This document shows positions 61,156 through 64,000 of a stretch of DNA of 64,000 nt, piece by piece; position 1 is the first letter of the stretch; every line of letters starts with the position of its first letter. The DNA is taken from NCBI RefSeq assembly GCF_029193885.1, contig NZ_JARFVB010000013.1:42084-106083 (forward strand), written 5' to 3'. The notes under the pieces were generated by a model. The model did not search any database and was not told where the DNA came from. It saw nothing but the letters and a program-made list of their open reading frames with translations. This stretch comes from Flagellimonas yonaguniensis (lineage in GTDB: Bacteria; Bacteroidota; Bacteroidia; Flavobacteriales; Flavobacteriaceae). The position numbers were made by a program, and so were the translations under genes.

Positions 61156-61518
61156 TTAATTATTGGGCGCCCCGTTGTCCACCCAACAACTGATCAATTC
61201 GATTTCATCGTTGGTCAATGTCCCTCCAATCGGCATGGTCCTGTTCACTACTTGGGTCTTGACAATACCCGCATTGGTGCTCACTCCTTGGTAAGTCCTT
61301 AAATCGGGAAATTGTGTCCCACTATGACAACTCAGGCAATTATTGGCTATAATAATTTTGATGTCATCCATGTAAGAGGCCATGCACGGTTCTTCCTCCA
61401 TGCCTACCATGTCATCTATGATCTCATCTTCTTCTACATTGGTTTCACATGAGGAGAAGAAGATTATGAGTATGCCGGTACATAGCATACCAATACCTAT
61501 CCTTATTTTGATTTTCAT
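61156..61518 (-). CDS. Monohaem c-type cytochrome lipoprotein
   Basis: 120 residues. Lipobox in IIFFSSCETNVEEDEI, then a class I-like small haem domain with one CXXCH in ANNCLSCHSGTQFPDLRTYQ. The methionine of NRTMPIGGTLTNDEIELISC is a likely sixth haem ligand. The protein is anchored in a membrane and should carry one electron. It lies 15 bp upstream of the OB-fold gene and 53 bp after the di-haem gene. Confidence 0.88.
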   Translation of the reverse strand: MKIKIRIGIGMLCTGILIIFFSSCETNVEEDEIIDDMVGMEEEPCMASYMDDIKIIIANNCLSCHSGTQFPDLRTYQGVSTNAGIVKTQVVNRTMPIGGTLTNDEIELISCWVDNGAPNN

Positions 61519-61571
61519 GCTTTCATGATTTAATGGGACAAAAACATCCCGATTTTATTTCAATTTGATTT

Positions 61572-62534
61572 CTATGGAAAAATGGAAGGTGTGGTAAAGA
61601 CGTAGTCCCTATTTTTTACTGGTAAGTGACATTCTATACAGCTTTGGGTAAACGACTCATCTTTACCAAAAGGTTTTAATTCCGTGCCTAGCCATCTTGC
61701 CCATCCCCAACCGTGGGTGGCCTCGTACTTTTTTGAGTCCTTGAACATAAACTCGGCGTGTACGAAGGATGACGGGACTATAGCAGCTTCCCAATTCTCA
61801 TCGCTACGCTGTTCCCAGATTACTTTCCCCAAAATAGCACCATCCGGCCACGGGTTTATTTCATTGTCATCTATGGCCTTGATGGCGATATCGTTTCCTA
61901 AAATGACCCTGAGTGAATTATGATCGACTCGAAAGGAACTACTGACCACTTTCCATTCCCTATAATCTTCGGGAAAGGGAATCCCGTTGGGTGCTTTTTT
62001 TATCTTTTTTTCTTTTTCCTTATTTTTTTCCCAATCCTTATATTCCTTTTCATAGCGTTCTTTGTCATCCGAATCAGCTGAATGAGCGGCAATGTTATCA
62101 AGGCCCTGTATATAAGTTTCCAATTCCTCTTTTTGGTTATCCGTCAATTTTGCACTGGGATGCACAAATAGATAATCCTCCGGGGGCATAATATTTTTCT
62201 TTACCTTGGTCAACATATTGAACAGGATGGTCACCTGTTCTTTTTCCGAATATTTGTCCCACTCCGAAAAGTTTATTTTCTCCCTTCCTTTCTCTATGTC
62301 CTCTTTGACCATGCCCGCCACAAAGGGAAGTTTATGAAACCATTGTATTTGAGTTTCATTGGAATGACAGTCATAGCATGAGTTTCTTACTATATTCTTG
62401 ACATTTTGGGGAGTATCGCCAAAATCACTGGTTATTGGCGGGTTCATAGCTATGTTCCTAAACTGTGAAATAAGAATCAATAATCCAATAAGAAATGTAA
62501 GAAGTAAAATATATATTGATTTTCTTTTGTTCAT
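61572..62534 (-). CDS. Di-haem protein: haem-binding domain plus cytochrome P460-like domain
   Basis: 320 residues from ATG 62534 (MNKRKSIYILLLTFLIGLLI), anchored by one membrane segment. N-terminal haem-binding domain with CYDCHSNETQIQW and KKNIMPPEDYLFVHPSAKLT (CXXCH near residue 49), a lysine/glutamate linker (KDWEKNKEKEKKIKKAPNGI), then a P460-like domain (FRVDHNSLRVILGNDIAIKA, KVIWEQRSDENWEAAIVPSS) with CXXCH near the end in TQSCIECHLPVKNRDYVF. Known of P460 proteins: some oxidise hydroxylamine or NO, others detoxify; which applies is not shown. Probably periplasmic. Confidence 0.88.
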   Translation of the reverse strand: MNKRKSIYILLLTFLIGLLILISQFRNIAMNPPITSDFGDTPQNVKNIVRNSCYDCHSNETQIQWFHKLPFVAGMVKEDIEKGREKINFSEWDKYSEKEQVTILFNMLTKVKKNIMPPEDYLFVHPSAKLTDNQKEELETYIQGLDNIAAHSADSDDKERYEKEYKDWEKNKEKEKKIKKAPNGIPFPEDYREWKVVSSSFRVDHNSLRVILGNDIAIKAIDDNEINPWPDGAILGKVIWEQRSDENWEAAIVPSSFVHAEFMFKDSKKYEATHGWGWARWLGTELKPFGKDESFTQSCIECHLPVKNRDYVFTTPSIFP

Positions 62535-62611
62535 TTTTACAAACTTTGATGTATAAACCCGCACTTTAAATAACCAACCAACAAACTTATCTGTCTATGA
62601 TGTATTAATTT

Positions 62612-64000
62612 CTAAGGGGCCATTGGCGTGTCCACATTAGCTATCGGCCATACCCCTGGCGCAGGGAAACTCACGCCTTTGTTGTCGCCTCGTACAGCAT
62701 CTTGTCCGAAGTAATAAAGTGGCCATCCTTTGTAGGTCAACTGGGTTCTTCCGTACACATCTATAGTCCCAAAATCTTCACTGTCCAGAATACTGGGTAT
62801 CTTGTCCAGAGTGATCTCGGCAATGGGCCACACCTCATTGTTGGAGAAATCTTCGGCAGTAAAATTGTTCTGCCCGTTGGTGTCGTTGGCAAACGTGTAG
62901 AGGGTCCTGCCATCGATATCCACAATATAGCTGGTCTCACCATCGCCGACCGTATAGGTGCTTGTATAGTTATTGCCATCGTGCCCCACCAATTGCTCCC
63001 TTGCATACATAAGGGAATAATCTGGCTTGGCAACATACCAAATGTTGTTCACATCGTCACCGTTGGTATCGCCAGGAGCATTGTCGCTCATATAGTAGTA
63101 TAATGGCCATCCTTTGTAAGTGGTCTGTTTGTCGCCATCCTCTCTGGTGATCTCACCAAAGTCGGAAGCGGAAAGTCCTTCGTCCAAAATCAAATCTTCG
63201 ACATGGAAAACAGGCCAAATATCAATACAGCCACCTGCTTCGCCGCAGGCAGATTGCCCATCCTGATCTTTGGAAAAAAAGTAAAGGGAGTTACCTTCGG
63301 TATCAGTCAAAATTTTGCCGTGTGCATCATTATCTGCGAGTTTTACCGTTGATTCCTCTTCAGCTTCCTGAGCCATAGGAGTATCCACATTAGCTATCGG
63401 CCATACCCCTGGCGCAGGGAAACTTACGCCTTTGTTGTCGCCTCGTACAGCATCTTGTCCGAAGTAATAAAGTGGCCATCCTTTATAGGTCAACTGGGTT
63501 CTTCCGTACACATCTATAGTCCCAAAATCTTCACTGTCCAGAATACTGGGTATCTTGTCCAGAGTGATCTCGGCAATGGGCCACACCTCATTGTTGGAGA
63601 AATCTTCGGCAGTAAAATTGTTCTGCCCGTTGGTGTCGTTGGCAAACGTGTAGAGGGTCCTGCCATCGATATCCACAATATAGCTGGTCTCACCATCGCC
63701 GACCGTATAGGTGCTTGTATAGTTATTGCCATCGTGCCCCACCAATTGCTCCCTTGCATACATAAGGGAATAATCTGGCTTGGCAACATACCAAATGTTG
63801 TTCACATCGTCACCGTTGGTATCGCCAGGAGCATTGTCGCTCATATAGTAGTATAATGGCCATCCTTTGTAAGTGGTCTGTTTGTCGCCATCCTCTCTGG
63901 TGATCTCACCAAAGTCGGAAGCGGAAAGTCCTTCGTCCAAAATCAAATCTTCGACATGGAAAACAGGCCAAATATCAATACAGCCACCTGCTTCGCCGCA
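62612..64000 (-). CDS. Secreted-repeat (PF03640-like, COG4315) protein, N-terminal part outside the window
   Basis: At least 463 residues; the frame is open through base 64000, so the start and signal are not seen. It is built from modules of the secreted-repeat type, with GRTLYTFANDTNGQNNFT, NNEVWPIAEI, YKGWPLYYFGQDAV and ACGEAGGCIDIWPVFHV. Two 251-residue units in tandem are almost identical, joined by DTPMAQEAEEESTVKLADND. Each unit has four modules in a 2+2 pattern. Function unknown; the family includes lipoproteins and many have conserved Cys and WP motifs that hint at cofactor binding. First gene seen of the redox operon, 78 bp before the di-haem gene. Confidence 0.88.
   Translation of the reverse strand, partial: CGEAGGCIDIWPVFHVEDLILDEGLSASDFGEITREDGDKQTTYKGWPLYYYMSDNAPGDTNGDDVNNIWYVAKPDYSLMYAREQLVGHDGNNYTSTYTVGDGETSYIVDIDGRTLYTFANDTNGQNNFTAEDFSNNEVWPIAEITLDKIPSILDSEDFGTIDVYGRTQLTYKGWPLYYFGQDAVRGDNKGVSFPAPGVWPIANVDTPMAQEAEEESTVKLADNDAHGKILTDTEGNSLYFFSKDQDGQSACGEAGGCIDIWPVFHVEDLILDEGLSASDFGEITREDGDKQTTYKGWPLYYYMSDNAPGDTNGDDVNNIWYVAKPDYSLMYAREQLVGHDGNNYTSTYTVGDGETSYIVDIDGRTLYTFANDTNGQNNFTAEDFSNNEVWPIAEITLDKIPSILDSEDFGTIDVYGRTQLTYKGWPLYYFGQDAVRGDNKGVSFPAPGVWPIANVDTPMAP
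62618..63370 (-). repeat. 753-bp tandem repeat, copy A
   Basis: The sequence of 62618-63247 recurs at 63371-64000 with an offset of exactly 753 bp (251 codons). Differences seen are a few bases near the 3' end of the gene (near 62625, 62672 and 62732); from about 62735 to 63247 I saw none. Confidence 0.93.
63371..64000 (-). repeat. 753-bp tandem repeat, copy B (cut by the window end)
   Basis: At least 630 bp matching copy A. The copy is still in register at base 64000, so the end of the array and the number of copies are not visible. Confidence 0.93.

Noticed and set aside
62702..63856. Two identical 133-codon plus-strand frames (62702-63103 and 63455-63856)
   Set aside because: They are antisense to the secreted-repeat gene and identical because of the 753-bp duplication; no start signal or family similarity.
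1..64000. CRISPR array, prophage, integrase, insertion sequence, rRNA operon
   Set aside because: No regular repeat-spacer pattern, transposase or integrase motif, or rRNA-like sequence was seen on reading both strands.

Overview
The window looks like the chromosome of a flavobacterium (Bacteroidota, family Flavobacteriaceae; marine relatives such as the Muricauda/Allomuricauda group are a guess). The reasons are the Bacteroidota -7 promoter element TAnnTTTG in front of many genes, weak Shine-Dalgarno sites, a T9SS-type C-terminal sorting domain, TonB/DUF4374/PepSY iron genes, a short-chain-type threonine dehydrogenase and a ligase-associated helicase/PdeM repair set. There is no rRNA, complete tRNA, CRISPR array, insertion sequence or integrase. 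Gene density is high and most of the window is ordinary core genome.

Layout. 1-4.9 kb: a partial two-domain acyltransferase resembling ornithine-lipid synthase OlsF, aspartokinase, an acetyltransferase, fructose-1,6-bisphosphatase and a TerB-like protein. 5.0-12.1 kb: DNA repair (ligase-associated DEXH helicase, TfoX-like protein, PdeM, Mfd). 12.2-18.7 kb: a membrane-anchored protein with a YwqK/MORN-like tail, an ACT-like regulatory protein, YraN, and a DUF1800/DUF1501 pair. 18.9-25.0 kb: MetRS, Tex, a histone-deacetylase-like amidohydrolase and a PAP2 phosphatase. 25-41 kb: small and secreted proteins, two M28 peptidases, SSB, Dps, glycerate kinase, CBS protein, threonine dehydrogenase and a Crp-type regulator. 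41-49 kb: MarR regulator with serine hydrolase and DUF6624 lipoprotein, a LytS/LytTR two-component pair, and an S41 peptidase.

49.0-58.5 kb is an iron/siderophore locus: a PchR-like AraC regulator divergent from a TonB receptor, a DUF4374 lipoprotein, then an exported ankyrin protein, DUF2271 protein and a PepSY-flavodoxin-FNR reductase. It resembles the XusABC system of Bacteroides (TonB receptor, DUF4374 surface lipoprotein, PepSY reductase) with extra parts. The divergent promoter is an 18-bp perfect palindrome that holds a -7 element on each strand, and a Fur-box-like sequence lies just before the receptor gene.

58.8-64.0 kb is a minus-strand operon of uncharacterised redox proteins: a secreted-repeat (PF03640-like) protein with a 753-bp near-identical tandem duplication, a di-haem P460-like protein, a monohaem lipoprotein cytochrome, an OB-fold protein, YceI, a DUF5777 beta-barrel and a hotdog protein. 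This is the best candidate for an undescribed system. A second unusual theme is a family of short palindromic repeats found between genes and also, in frame, inside mfd and metG.
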